DNA from: Chitinophagaceae bacterium
GTDB lineage: Bacteria > Bacteroidota > Bacteroidia > Chitinophagales > Chitinophagaceae
Assembly: GCA_016706055.1 (NCBI GenBank)
Contig: JADJKL010000008.1
Location: forward strand, 124,001 to 188,000
Length of the DNA stretch: 64,000 nt
Reading direction: 5' to 3'
The stretch's first letter is position 1; each line of letters begins with the position of its first letter. The translations under genes were made by a program, and so were the position numbers. The notes under the pieces were generated by a model that was not told the origin of the DNA, made no database searches, and saw only the letters and a program-made list of their open reading frames with translations. Shown here piece by piece: positions 1-8,110 of this stretch.

Positions 1-1013
1 TGCATTACAGGTACACCTGCTTCAATCAATTTATTAGTAAGGTATTCAATACTGCGGATGCGGTATTGCAGATAATGCTCATCCATTATTTCTTGTAGAC
101 CGATGGCAATGGCTTCAAGATCCCGTCCGGCTAATCCACCGTAAGTAGTGAATCCCTCGGTAACAATTAATAAATTTCTGCATTGCACAGCAAGATCAAG
201 ATCTCTCATGGCCAGAAAACCACCGATATTGGCAAATGCATCTTTCTTGGCACTCATGGTACAGCCATCGGCATACGAAAACATTTCGTTGGCAATTTCA
301 AGAATGGATTTATTGCTATAACCTTCTTCCCGCAATTTGATGAAGTAAGCATTTTCGGCAAAACGACAAGCATCAATAAAAAATGGAATTTGATATTCGG
401 TGCATACGTTCCGAACATCTTTAATGTTTTGCATACTTACTGGTTGTCCACCACCTGAATTATTGGTGATGGTAATGATGACCATTGGAATATTCTCTGC
501 ACCAATTTTTGTAATTGTTTGTTGTAACGCTTCTATATCCATGTTTCCTTTGAACGGAGCTGGTATAGACGGATGCTTGCCTTCTTCGCAAATAAGATCA
601 ACTCCTTCGGCACCTGAAAATTCTATATTGGCTCTTGTTGTATCAAACAAGGTGTTACTTAAAAAATATTTTCCTTTACCACCAAGAATAGTAAAAATAA
701 TTTTTTCGGCTGCACGGCCCTGATGAGTAGGAATAATTAATGGCATACCGGTAATGCTTCTAACAGACTCTTCGAATCGAAAAAAACTAGGACTACCTGC
801 ATAGGATTCATCACCCTGCATAATGCCTGCCCATTGATTACTGCTCATAGCACTGGTACCGCTGTCTGTAAGTAAATCAATCAATACATCTTTGGCATGT
901 ATACGGAAAGGATTATAAAATGCTTTTTCTAAAATGCTTCTTCGTTCTTCTTTTGTGGTAAAATAAATTGCTTCTACTGTTTTTATTTTGAAAGGTTCAA
1001 TGATCGTTTTCAT
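1..1013 (-). CDS. tnaA: Tryptophanase (beta-eliminating lyase), 3' end beyond the window
   Basis: PLP-dependent beta-eliminating lyase that would split tryptophan into indole, pyruvate and ammonia. The first 337 codons are present, starting at the ATG at 1013; the C-terminus lies outside the window. Family signatures in order are LIDLLTDSGT near residue 45, IPTHQGR near 95, SNSGGGQP-like substrate loop near 195, DACRFAENAYF near 225, and the PLP-binding MSAKKD with the Schiff-base lysine at K257 (E. coli K270 equivalent), then TEGFTTYGGLAG. Tyrosine phenol-lyase shares all of these and cannot be fully excluded without the C-terminal substrate residues. No partner permease is visible in the 240 bp before the next gene. 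Confidence 0.85.
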   Translation of the reverse strand, partial: MKTIIEPFKIKTVEAIYFTTKEERRSILEKAFYNPFRIHAKDVLIDLLTDSGTSAMSSNQWAGIMQGDESYAGSPSFFRFEESVRSITGMPLIIPTHQGRAAEKIIFTILGGKGKYFLSNTLFDTTRANIEFSGAEGVDLICEEGKHPSIPAPFKGNMDIEALQQTITKIGAENIPMVIITITNNSGGGQPVSMQNIKDVRNVCTEYQIPFFIDACRFAENAYFIKLREEGYSNKSILEIANEMFSYADGCTMSAKKDAFANIGGFLAMRDLDLAVQCRNLLIVTEGFTTYGGLAGRDLEAIAIGLQEIMDEHYLQYRIRSIEYLTNKLIEAGVPVM

Positions 1014-1253
1014 GCATAATGATTTTGTCAGCCGGAGAATAGCCGATGTGAAAAATAAGTATTAAAATAGCGGGAGGACTGCCGGACGGCTAGGTAGGTT
1101 TATTGATGATATTTTTCCAGATAGTCATATTAAAATTAAGACTGTGCAAAAATAGGAGTGGTAGGCTTAAATAATTATGATTAAAGTCAGTAAGGATAGA
1201 AACAAGGGAGTAAGTTGTTTTATTAATGACAAATATTTTTAAATACAGTTATA

Positions 1254-2492
1254 TTATTTCAGTGTTTCATTTGAGGCCTTATCATTGAATTTTTGTCCAA
1301 TATTGGTAATAAACATTCCAAAGAATAAGACCAACGCAGCACCTAATAACATTTGATTAATATTTGGAATTACTTCATAATACAAATCTGCAACTCCCTG
1401 TATCATCAACAGTAATTCATTTAGAATGATACCTACTGTAAATAGCACAATTCCCTTTTTAATAGTGCTAGTCAAAGGGATAAGTTTTAATGTAAATATG
1501 TACGAGATAATAAAAAGTGTAATAACACCTAATAGCACAAGGTGAAGATAACCAATGACTATTGGGCGAAAACCAAATGCAAGAATACTAAGCGATGGAA
1601 TAACTGACCCTGACTGTAGGCACAATTTAATAGTTAATGCAATTGCACATAGTAGAAATAGTCGTTGTGTAAAAACAGGGATTTTTTTTCTTATCGCAGG
1701 TAATATTTTCTTTGTAACTCTTACTATTATTAGCCATCCTGCCAACTGAAGTAATACAGCTATTACTACTAAAATATAAAACCATAATGGCACCTGTAAC
1801 CATAAAGCAGATAGTAGATAAGCTGGTATGCAAGCAGAAACAAATAATATAAATACAATATTCAGTTGTTTACTACTTGCTCCATATTTATATAGTTGAT
1901 TAACCAAAAGCCCCATGCAGCAAAAAAAGAACCAGCCATTGTATTGAAAGTGTAGAAAAAAATAAATGGAAGCAAGATATTTATCAGGTTGAATGTTTTT
2001 TGTTGCCAGCATCCATGCCAGCAAAAAGGCCCCAATAGATGATATTGCATTAAATATAACGGCAGCTTTAAACCAGTTACTACTGTTGTTTTTAATAAGT
2101 AATCGATTAAGATCTCTCCAATATTTAATGGCAAACCAGTAAGAAACAAAAATGGAAAGCGTTGAAAAAATAATGGACAATAGGGCATATCCTATGAATG
2201 GAAAAGTCACTAACATCCCGTAGGCTGTCAACAAATTTGCATATAGAATCAGACGGTATCGTTTAAAAGCTGTTTGATCCCCTTTTTCAGTAAGATATGA
2301 TATCAACAATGTCATTAGTGCCTGCGTGACCCAGCCTGCAAAAGCAAAATGAGAATGGCTCTGCAGTAAATTTTTCTGATTTACAATTGGAAGAGAGTAA
2401 GTTATTTTATAACGGAGAATAACGCCTATTAAAGCCACAAGCATTAAATTAAATAGCGAAATCTGCAGCCATTTCGTTACGTTTTTGTTCAT
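1254..2492 (-). CDS. Polytopic membrane protein, heme-copper-oxidase-I-like, next to nirK
   Basis: A 412-residue integral membrane protein with about 12 predicted helices and a short charged C-terminus. Three histidine clusters sit in membrane segments: LLQSHSHFAFAGW near residue 45, FFLHFQYNGW near 180 and YLHLVLLG near 320. Their spacing resembles the heme ligands of a heme-copper oxidase subunit I or of NnrS-type heme membrane proteins, but I do not recognise a named family with certainty. It is transcribed divergently from the cytochrome c and nirK genes, with 77 bp between the starts, so a role in nitrite/NO metabolism is a reasonable inference. Start ATG at 2492. Confidence 0.6.
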   Translation of the reverse strand: MNKNVTKWLQISLFNLMLVALIGVILRYKITYSLPIVNQKNLLQSHSHFAFAGWVTQALMTLLISYLTEKGDQTAFKRYRLILYANLLTAYGMLVTFPFIGYALLSIIFSTLSIFVSYWFAIKYWRDLNRLLIKNNSSNWFKAAVIFNAISSIGAFLLAWMLATKNIQPDKYLASIYFFLHFQYNGWFFFCCMGLLVNQLYKYGASSKQLNIVFILFVSACIPAYLLSALWLQVPLWFYILVVIAVLLQLAGWLIIVRVTKKILPAIRKKIPVFTQRLFLLCAIALTIKLCLQSGSVIPSLSILAFGFRPIVIGYLHLVLLGVITLFIISYIFTLKLIPLTSTIKKGIVLFTVGIILNELLLMIQGVADLYYEVIPNINQMLLGAALVLFFGMFITNIGQKFNDKASNETLK

Positions 2493-2569
2493 GATTACAA
2501 ATAAATTTTTATCCCAAAGGGCTGTATTTTGTTTGAAAATTAATACTTTTAAGGAATAAAATATTATTT

Positions 2570-3061
2570 ATGAAAAAAGTATTCGTTTTATGCATCATTG
2601 CATTTACTATTACGGCTTGTGGAAACAGTAATTCTAATGAGAATAGTAAAGACAGTTCCGATGGAACAAAAGAAACGCCGATTGCTACTGAGCCAGGAGA
2701 TGAAACTTCTACGTATGATCCTAAAAGAGGTGAAGGTAAATTTACACAAGTGGATATTAACCCTTCATTGGATGCGGGGAAAGCAGACTCTGGAGAAAAG
2801 GTATATTCAGCAAAATGCAGCTCATGCCATAAATTAACTGACGAAAAATTAGTAGGTCCCGGATGGAAAGATGTAACATCAAGGCATACTGCAGAATGGA
2901 TTATGAATTTTTCAACTAATCCAGACGAAATGATCAATAAAGACCCCAAAGCTCAAGCAATGCTTGAACTATGCTTAGTGAGAATGCCTAATCAGAATTT
3001 AAGTGATGAAGATGCAAGGAATGTTTATGAATTTATGCGAAAGAATGATGGAGTAAAATAA
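2570..3061 (+). CDS. Mono-heme cytochrome c lipoprotein
   Basis: A 163-residue c-type cytochrome. The N-terminus is a lipoprotein signal with lipobox ending ITAC (Cys17), followed by a Ser/Asn/Glu-rich linker of about 50 residues. One heme site, KCSSCH, lies near residue 82, and the distal methionine is probably in the RMPNQNLSDEDA segment near residue 142. It lies directly upstream of nirK on the same strand (105 bp gap) and is the obvious candidate electron donor to the copper nitrite reductase. The lipid anchor implies attachment to a membrane on the periplasmic side. Confidence 0.9.
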   Translation: MKKVFVLCIIAFTITACGNSNSNENSKDSSDGTKETPIATEPGDETSTYDPKRGEGKFTQVDINPSLDAGKADSGEKVYSAKCSSCHKLTDEKLVGPGWKDVTSRHTAEWIMNFSTNPDEMINKDPKAQAMLELCLVRMPNQNLSDEDARNVYEFMRKNDGVK

Positions 3062-3166
3062 GTATATTTTTATTCTGAATTGAGGCAAGTGCTTTATATC
3101 AGGGTTGTTGATTTTGTATATTCATAATTAGTTAATAATGTACAAAAATATTTTTTTAGTGCTAGA

Positions 3167-4282
3167 GTGAGATTAGTAAATAATCTAAGATTAGCTTTAC
3201 TATTTATTTTTGTTTTATCCTTTGCTGCATGTAAGAATCAACATTCAGTATCAGTAATCGACGAAAACTTTGAAGGCAATGGTGATAATCTTGAACGAGT
3301 TACTCAAGAAATGGTTGCGCCGCCATTTTTACCTAAGTTCGATCAGGTAGCTGTAGGCAGTCCCAAAGTAGTACAGGTTACATTTGAAGTAAGCGAAAAG
3401 AAAATTGAAATTGCTCATGGCGATTCTATATGGGCTTTCACCTTTAATGGTACTGTACCCGGACCTATGATTGTAGTTCACCAAAATGATTTTGTTGAAC
3501 TGACATTAAAGAACCCCGCTACCAATACCCAAATGCATAATATAGATTTTCATGCTGCGACTGGTGCTATGGGTGGTGGCGATATAACTCTTGTGAACCC
3601 CGGACAACAAGTAAAATTTAGGTTTAGGTGCACTAGGCCTGGAGTGTTTGTTTATCATTGTGCTCCAGGTGGAACAATGGTACCCATCCACGTTACCGCA
3701 GGAATGAATGGAGCTATTATGGTATTGCCAAGAGAAGGCTTAAAGGATGAAAATGAAAAATTGGTGAAATTTGACCGGGCATATTATATTGCCGAGCAGG
3801 ATTATTATCTTCCAAAAGATAAAAATGGAAAGATTAAAAATTTCAAAACACCGCAAGAGGCTATTCAGGAAACTGGCGAGTCTATTAAAGCCCTTATTCC
3901 TACAAATATTGTATTCAATGGAAGTGAAGGAGCATTATTAGGCAAAAATGCACTTACGGCAAATGTGGGAGAAAAGGTTTTATTTATTACTTCGCAGGCT
4001 AACCGTGATACCCGAATTCACTTAATAGGTGGACATGCAGATCTTTACTGGCCGGGAGGAAAGTTTAATAATAAACCTTATACCGATTTTGAAACATGGC
4101 CTGTTCCTGCGGGTTCTGCTGCTGCTGTTATTTATAAATTCAGGCAACCCGGTACTTATGTACTTTTAAATCATAACCTGATTGAAGCATTTTATCTTGG
4201 CGCATTGGCGCAAATAAAAGTCAAGGGTGCATGGGATAGCACTCTGATGAAGCAAATTGAAAAACCTATGCCCATAAAATAG
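3167..4282 (+). CDS. nirK: Copper-containing nitrite reductase, lipoprotein form
   Basis: Reduces nitrite to nitric oxide in the periplasm using type 1 and type 2 copper centres. The protein has 371 residues and two cupredoxin domains. The first domain carries NIDFHAATGAMGGG and the type 1 site VYHCAPGGTMVPIH (Cys, His, Met ligands); the second carries IHLIGGHADLYWPGG with the catalytic type 2 histidine. The N-terminus is a lipobox signal (SFAAC, Cys22) rather than a TAT or plain Sec signal. The start is GTG at 3167: the nearest upstream ATG (3138) is in another frame and ends at 3170. Read with the upstream cytochrome c it forms a two-gene nitrite reduction unit. Confidence 0.93.
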   Translation: MRLVNNLRLALLFIFVLSFAACKNQHSVSVIDENFEGNGDNLERVTQEMVAPPFLPKFDQVAVGSPKVVQVTFEVSEKKIEIAHGDSIWAFTFNGTVPGPMIVVHQNDFVELTLKNPATNTQMHNIDFHAATGAMGGGDITLVNPGQQVKFRFRCTRPGVFVYHCAPGGTMVPIHVTAGMNGAIMVLPREGLKDENEKLVKFDRAYYIAEQDYYLPKDKNGKIKNFKTPQEAIQETGESIKALIPTNIVFNGSEGALLGKNALTANVGEKVLFITSQANRDTRIHLIGGHADLYWPGGKFNNKPYTDFETWPVPAGSAAAVIYKFRQPGTYVLLNHNLIEAFYLGALAQIKVKGAWDSTLMKQIEKPMPIK

Positions 4283-4347
4283 TAAAATCAATTTACTTAC
4301 CGATTGGAGAAAATAAATTTCTAAAATCTACCATGAAGGATAATAAT

Positions 4348-4800
4348 CTAAACTCCAAATTGTCTAAGGTGGTGGTCTAAATGTTTCCACGTAGCGTTAC
4401 TCCACTGCTCCATTGTCATTTTGCCAAAAATGGGATGTGGTGTATCTCGGATTGCTGATTCACTGAATTTCTCTACTAATCCAAGCAACTTGCTTTTCTC
4501 CGTTTCAAAATCCTTTGATTCGCCAGTTGTAATAAATGTTTTTTCAGTTGGCAGACCATTCTTCCAGGGCTTTTCGTTGTAGAGACTTTTTTTGAATAAG
4601 GGCACCATCAGCTTCATCAGCAAATTGCCTTTAACAATCCGGGTACCATATGCTACTTCAATTTGCATTTGTAAATGTGCCAGCATCTGCGCCACATCCA
4701 TTTTGCCCCATAGCCTTTGCGAGTTCGGAGTCAACTTATTGATTCTGTCTTTTATTTCCTGCTTCACGGAAGTTTCGTAAAGATTTTTTATTTCCATCAA
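4348..4800 (-). CDS. DUF1569 family protein (DinB-like fold)
   Basis: A 150-residue protein of the DUF1569 type, related to the DinB/YfiT four-helix metal-binding fold. Visible hallmarks are the AQMLAHLQMQIEVAYG helix near residue 38 and the C-terminal WKHLDHHLRQFGV, whose histidines would form the metal site. The biochemical function is not known. It begins 12 bp after the upstream small gene and is therefore probably the last cistron of the Complex I operon, although nothing in its sequence links it to respiration. Confidence 0.75.
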   Translation of the reverse strand: MMEIKNLYETSVKQEIKDRINKLTPNSQRLWGKMDVAQMLAHLQMQIEVAYGTRIVKGNLLMKLMVPLFKKSLYNEKPWKNGLPTEKTFITTGESKDFETEKSKLLGLVEKFSESAIRDTPHPIFGKMTMEQWSNATWKHLDHHLRQFGV

Positions 4801-4812
4801 TTTAAATTTTAT

Positions 4813-5196
4813 TTATTCAAAGTAAGGTATTTCATCATTACTAATGGCTTCTTTTTGTTCCCAATAAGCTAATGTTACGATATGACCGTTTTTTGTTTTT
4901 AACATTCTTCCAAAAATCGCATTGATTGAGTTAAATGTATAGTCAGTTACTCCAACGGTGAATGTTTCAGGTGCTGGCGGTGGTGCAGGAGCTGGCTCAA
5001 CTACTTCTTCTCCCTCTTTTGGTTTTGGCGCAGGCGCAACTTTTGGCGGTGGCGAAGGGACAGTAACAACTGAATATTTATTGAACTCTAAAAGTTCTTT
5101 AAGAAATGCAACTCTTTCAGGTGTGACATTCTTTTCCACGATGCCGCATCTAACACCATCCAGATCTTCAAATTCATGATTTTTATTTAATGCCAT
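4813..5196 (-). CDS. Conserved hypothetical protein with proline-rich linker, at the end of the nuo operon
   Basis: Not recognised. A 127-residue soluble protein. Residues 1-45 and about 80-127 look like small alpha/beta modules, separated by a low-complexity linker of Pro/Ala/Lys/Glu (residues 46-77, repeated PAPKP and PAPAP units). No signal peptide or membrane segment. The start lies 2 bp after the nuoN stop codon, so it is almost certainly co-transcribed and perhaps translationally coupled with nuoN. The two end modules resemble each other little by eye. A Complex I accessory or assembly role is only inference from position. Confidence 0.6.
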   Translation of the reverse strand: MALNKNHEFEDLDGVRCGIVEKNVTPERVAFLKELLEFNKYSVVTVPSPPPKVAPAPKPKEGEEVVEPAPAPPPAPETFTVGVTDYTFNSINAIFGRMLKTKNGHIVTLAYWEQKEAISNDEIPYFE

Positions 5197-5198
5197 TG

Positions 5199-6599
5199 TT
5201 ACAAACTTAACGAATGAATATAATCATACATCCAACTGAGCAATCCAACCAACACAATACCTGCTCCGCAAATAATCAACCCCAGTTTTACAGAAGGTGA
5301 TAGTTTTATTGCTGAAATCGGGTTTTCATTTTTATCCATAAATGCAGCCCTGATAACTCTTAAATAATAATAAAGAGAAACAATCATGTTCAATGCCGCA
5401 ATGGTGATGAAGATGAAACTTGCTTTAGTAGCTCCGGCAGTGATTAAAAATAGTTTACCAAAAAATCCTGCTGTTGGTGGTATGCCTGCTAGAGAAAATA
5501 AGGCCAATGCCAGTATCCAGCAGAGAAAAGGATTCGTTTTGTAAAGTCCTTTGTAGTCATCAATATTTTCTTTACCAGATTGCTCTGTAATAACAGCGGC
5601 CACTCCAAAAGCTGCCAGATTAGAGAATACATAGATCAGAACAAAATAAACAACTGCTGTTATGCCTACTTCGCTGCCACTGCTCATACCTACTAAAATA
5701 AAACCAACCTGTGCAATAGAAGAAAAAGCAAGGAATCGTTTTATGTTTTGCTGACGAATGGCAAACAGGTTTCCAATAACCATTGTTATTACCGCAAGGA
5801 TGACCAGCATATTGTACCACACTTCTCCCATCGGTTGAAAAACTTTGTAAAGAATAGTAATAAAAATAAATGCAATAGCTCCTTTTGAAATAACTGATAA
5901 GAAGGAAGTAACTGCAATGGGCGAACCTTCATACACATCTGCTGTCCATAAATGGAATGGAACGATTGACAATTTGAATGCAAATGCTGATAGCAAGAAT
6001 ACAAATGCTAATAGCTGTAAAGTAGATCCGTCAAGTTGTCCCGGTATCAAAGCAAAACTTAATGTGCCGGTGATACCATAGATCAATGAAATGCCAAATA
6101 ATAATATGCCGGATGAAAATGCAGACGACAAAATCATTTTCATCGCTCCTTCGGAGGAACGTTTTTTATGCAAATCAAAATTAGCCATCGCTGCTACCGG
6201 AATAGTTGCGAGTTCCAATGCTAAATAAAAGATGAGCAAATTTCCACTGGAAATCATTAAGAACATACCCAACAATGCCGAAAGCATCAACATAAAAAAC
6301 TCTGGAAGGTGTTCTGTCTTTTTCAACCAATCTGCACAGAGTAATGAGATCAGATAGACCCCAAGACTTAAAATATTTTTTTGGAAAACAATTAGTGGAG
6401 TTGTCTGGTACATATCGCCAAACAGCCAGCCAGATTGGTTAAAGAAAAACCCTGCCCCAAAATTTATCAGTAATAAAAATTGGACTAATGAAAGCAATGA
6501 TGAATGCTGAATTCCTTTGCCGATCTTGATAAACAGCAACAGGAAGATGATGGCAGTGACGGCCAACTCTTGTTTCATCAATATGAAGAATTCATTCAT
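5199..6599 (-). CDS. nuoN: NADH-quinone oxidoreductase subunit N
   Basis: Antiporter-like proton-pumping subunit of the Complex I membrane arm. 466 residues, about 14 membrane helices. Family marks are LALELATIPVAAMA near residue 128, KLSIVPFHLWTADVYEGSP near 210 and the NIKRFLAFSSIAQVGF segment near 290 with the conserved lysine. Length is normal for bacterial NuoN. It lies 11 bp after nuoM. Frame and length are intact. Confidence 0.95.
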   Translation of the reverse strand: MNEFFILMKQELAVTAIIFLLLFIKIGKGIQHSSLLSLVQFLLLINFGAGFFFNQSGWLFGDMYQTTPLIVFQKNILSLGVYLISLLCADWLKKTEHLPEFFMLMLSALLGMFLMISSGNLLIFYLALELATIPVAAMANFDLHKKRSSEGAMKMILSSAFSSGILLFGISLIYGITGTLSFALIPGQLDGSTLQLLAFVFLLSAFAFKLSIVPFHLWTADVYEGSPIAVTSFLSVISKGAIAFIFITILYKVFQPMGEVWYNMLVILAVITMVIGNLFAIRQQNIKRFLAFSSIAQVGFILVGMSSGSEVGITAVVYFVLIYVFSNLAAFGVAAVITEQSGKENIDDYKGLYKTNPFLCWILALALFSLAGIPPTAGFFGKLFLITAGATKASFIFITIAALNMIVSLYYYLRVIRAAFMDKNENPISAIKLSPSVKLGLIICGAGIVLVGLLSWMYDYIHSLSL

Positions 6600-6610
6600 T
6601 CAGTCTTGTT

Positions 6611-8089
6611 TTATTTTCCGGCAATCCGGTTCATAATCTCCTCTGCTGCCGGTCTTAATAAATCATTTAACCAACCCGGTGCAATACCGATGGCTAATAT
6701 TCCTACAACTAATATAATGGCAGCCAGCCTTTCATTCCAAGCGGCATCTTTTAGTGATAAATAACTTTCATTCTTTATCGGTCCCATAACTGTATTACCG
6801 ATTGCTCTTAATATATATACTGCTGTAACAACGATTGACATGGCAGCTGCAATCGTTGCAATTCTATGAAATGCATCTGCATTTTCCCATGAACCCATAA
6901 AAATGGTCATCTCGGCTACAAAACCACTTAGTCCCGGTAAACCCAACGAACAAAGACCGACTATAAAAAATATCGTCGATATAAACGGAAGTTTTTTCAT
7001 CAGTCCGCCCATTTCGTCAACCATTCTTGTATGTGTTCTGTCGTATATCATTCCGATTACGGCGAAGAAGAGAGCAGTCATCAATCCATGAGATACCATT
7101 TGCATCAATGCTCCGGTGATAGCTGTTTGCGTCAACATACCAATTCCCAATAAACTAAAACCTACATGACTAACAGATGAATAGGCATTGATGTATTTTA
7201 AATCCTTCTGCATCATCGTCGCAAATGCTCCATAAAGAATTGCTATTGCAGAAAGAATGATTATGATGTTAGCATATTCTTTTGCTCCTTCAGGTAATAA
7301 ATAAGTGGCAACCCGTAAACAACCATAGCCTCCCAACTTCATAGAGATACCTGCCAGAAACATAGAACCGGCGGTCGGTGCAGATGAATGACCATCGGGT
7401 ACCCATGTATGTAATGGAAAGAGTGCAGTAAAAACTCCAAAGCCAACAAACAATAATGGGAAAAGAACTTGCTGGTAAGGTAAAGAAACAGTTGCTTTCG
7501 AAAGCTCCATAATATCAAAACTGCGACCTGCTGCAAAGTATAATCCCAGAATGCCAACTAATATTAAAGCAGAACCGCCCATCAACATCAGGGCTAATTT
7601 GTTTGCACTGTATTCTTTTTTACCACTTCCCCAGATGCCGATCAATAAATATTTTGGTATCACCGAAATTTCAAGGAAGAAGAAAAGTATAAATAAGTCG
7701 AGGGAGATAAAGAATCCATAAGCTCCCATGCCAAGTAATATCAAAAGGAAGTAAAACTCTTTCGTCATCTTCTCAATATTCCAGGAAACCAATACGCCGG
7801 CGACAACAACAAAAGCTGTCAGTAATATCATGGCAATTGAAATGCCATCAACTCCAAGGTGAAAATTTATGTTGAGTGATTTAAATAAAGGGTAGTTCTG
7901 TTCAAATAGCATTTGTGCAGCATTCCCAGTTTCTCTTTCATGCTTGTATATAAAAAATAATACAAATGCTAATGCCAATTGCGCCACTGAACCAAAAAGG
8001 GCAATCCATTTCACCTGTTGCTTATTGCGGGAAAGCAATACTGCTACAGCTGTTAGCAAAGGAAGTCCTATGAGTAATAAAAGATTCAT
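6611..8089 (-). CDS. nuoM: NADH-quinone oxidoreductase subunit M
   Basis: Second antiporter-like subunit of the Complex I membrane arm. 492 residues with about 14 helices. Diagnostic segments are LGVDGISIAMILLT near residue 58, FFFLEISVIPKYLLIGIWG near 135, FPLHTWVPDGHSSAPTAGS near 225 (NuoM-type PLHTWLPDAH motif) and DLKYINAYSSVSHVGF near 298. Normal length. It lies between nuoL (21 bp upstream) and nuoN. Confidence 0.96.
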   Translation of the reverse strand: MNLLLLIGLPLLTAVAVLLSRNKQQVKWIALFGSVAQLALAFVLFFIYKHERETGNAAQMLFEQNYPLFKSLNINFHLGVDGISIAMILLTAFVVVAGVLVSWNIEKMTKEFYFLLILLGMGAYGFFISLDLFILFFFLEISVIPKYLLIGIWGSGKKEYSANKLALMLMGGSALILVGILGLYFAAGRSFDIMELSKATVSLPYQQVLFPLLFVGFGVFTALFPLHTWVPDGHSSAPTAGSMFLAGISMKLGGYGCLRVATYLLPEGAKEYANIIIILSAIAILYGAFATMMQKDLKYINAYSSVSHVGFSLLGIGMLTQTAITGALMQMVSHGLMTALFFAVIGMIYDRTHTRMVDEMGGLMKKLPFISTIFFIVGLCSLGLPGLSGFVAEMTIFMGSWENADAFHRIATIAAAMSIVVTAVYILRAIGNTVMGPIKNESYLSLKDAAWNERLAAIILVVGILAIGIAPGWLNDLLRPAAEEIMNRIAGK

Positions 8090-8110
8090 TAATTCCTATT
8101 TATCAAAATC

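Noticed and set aside
183..723. Two plus-strand open frames in the first 720 bp
   Set aside because: They are antisense to the tryptophanase frame, whose protein matches the family along its whole length.
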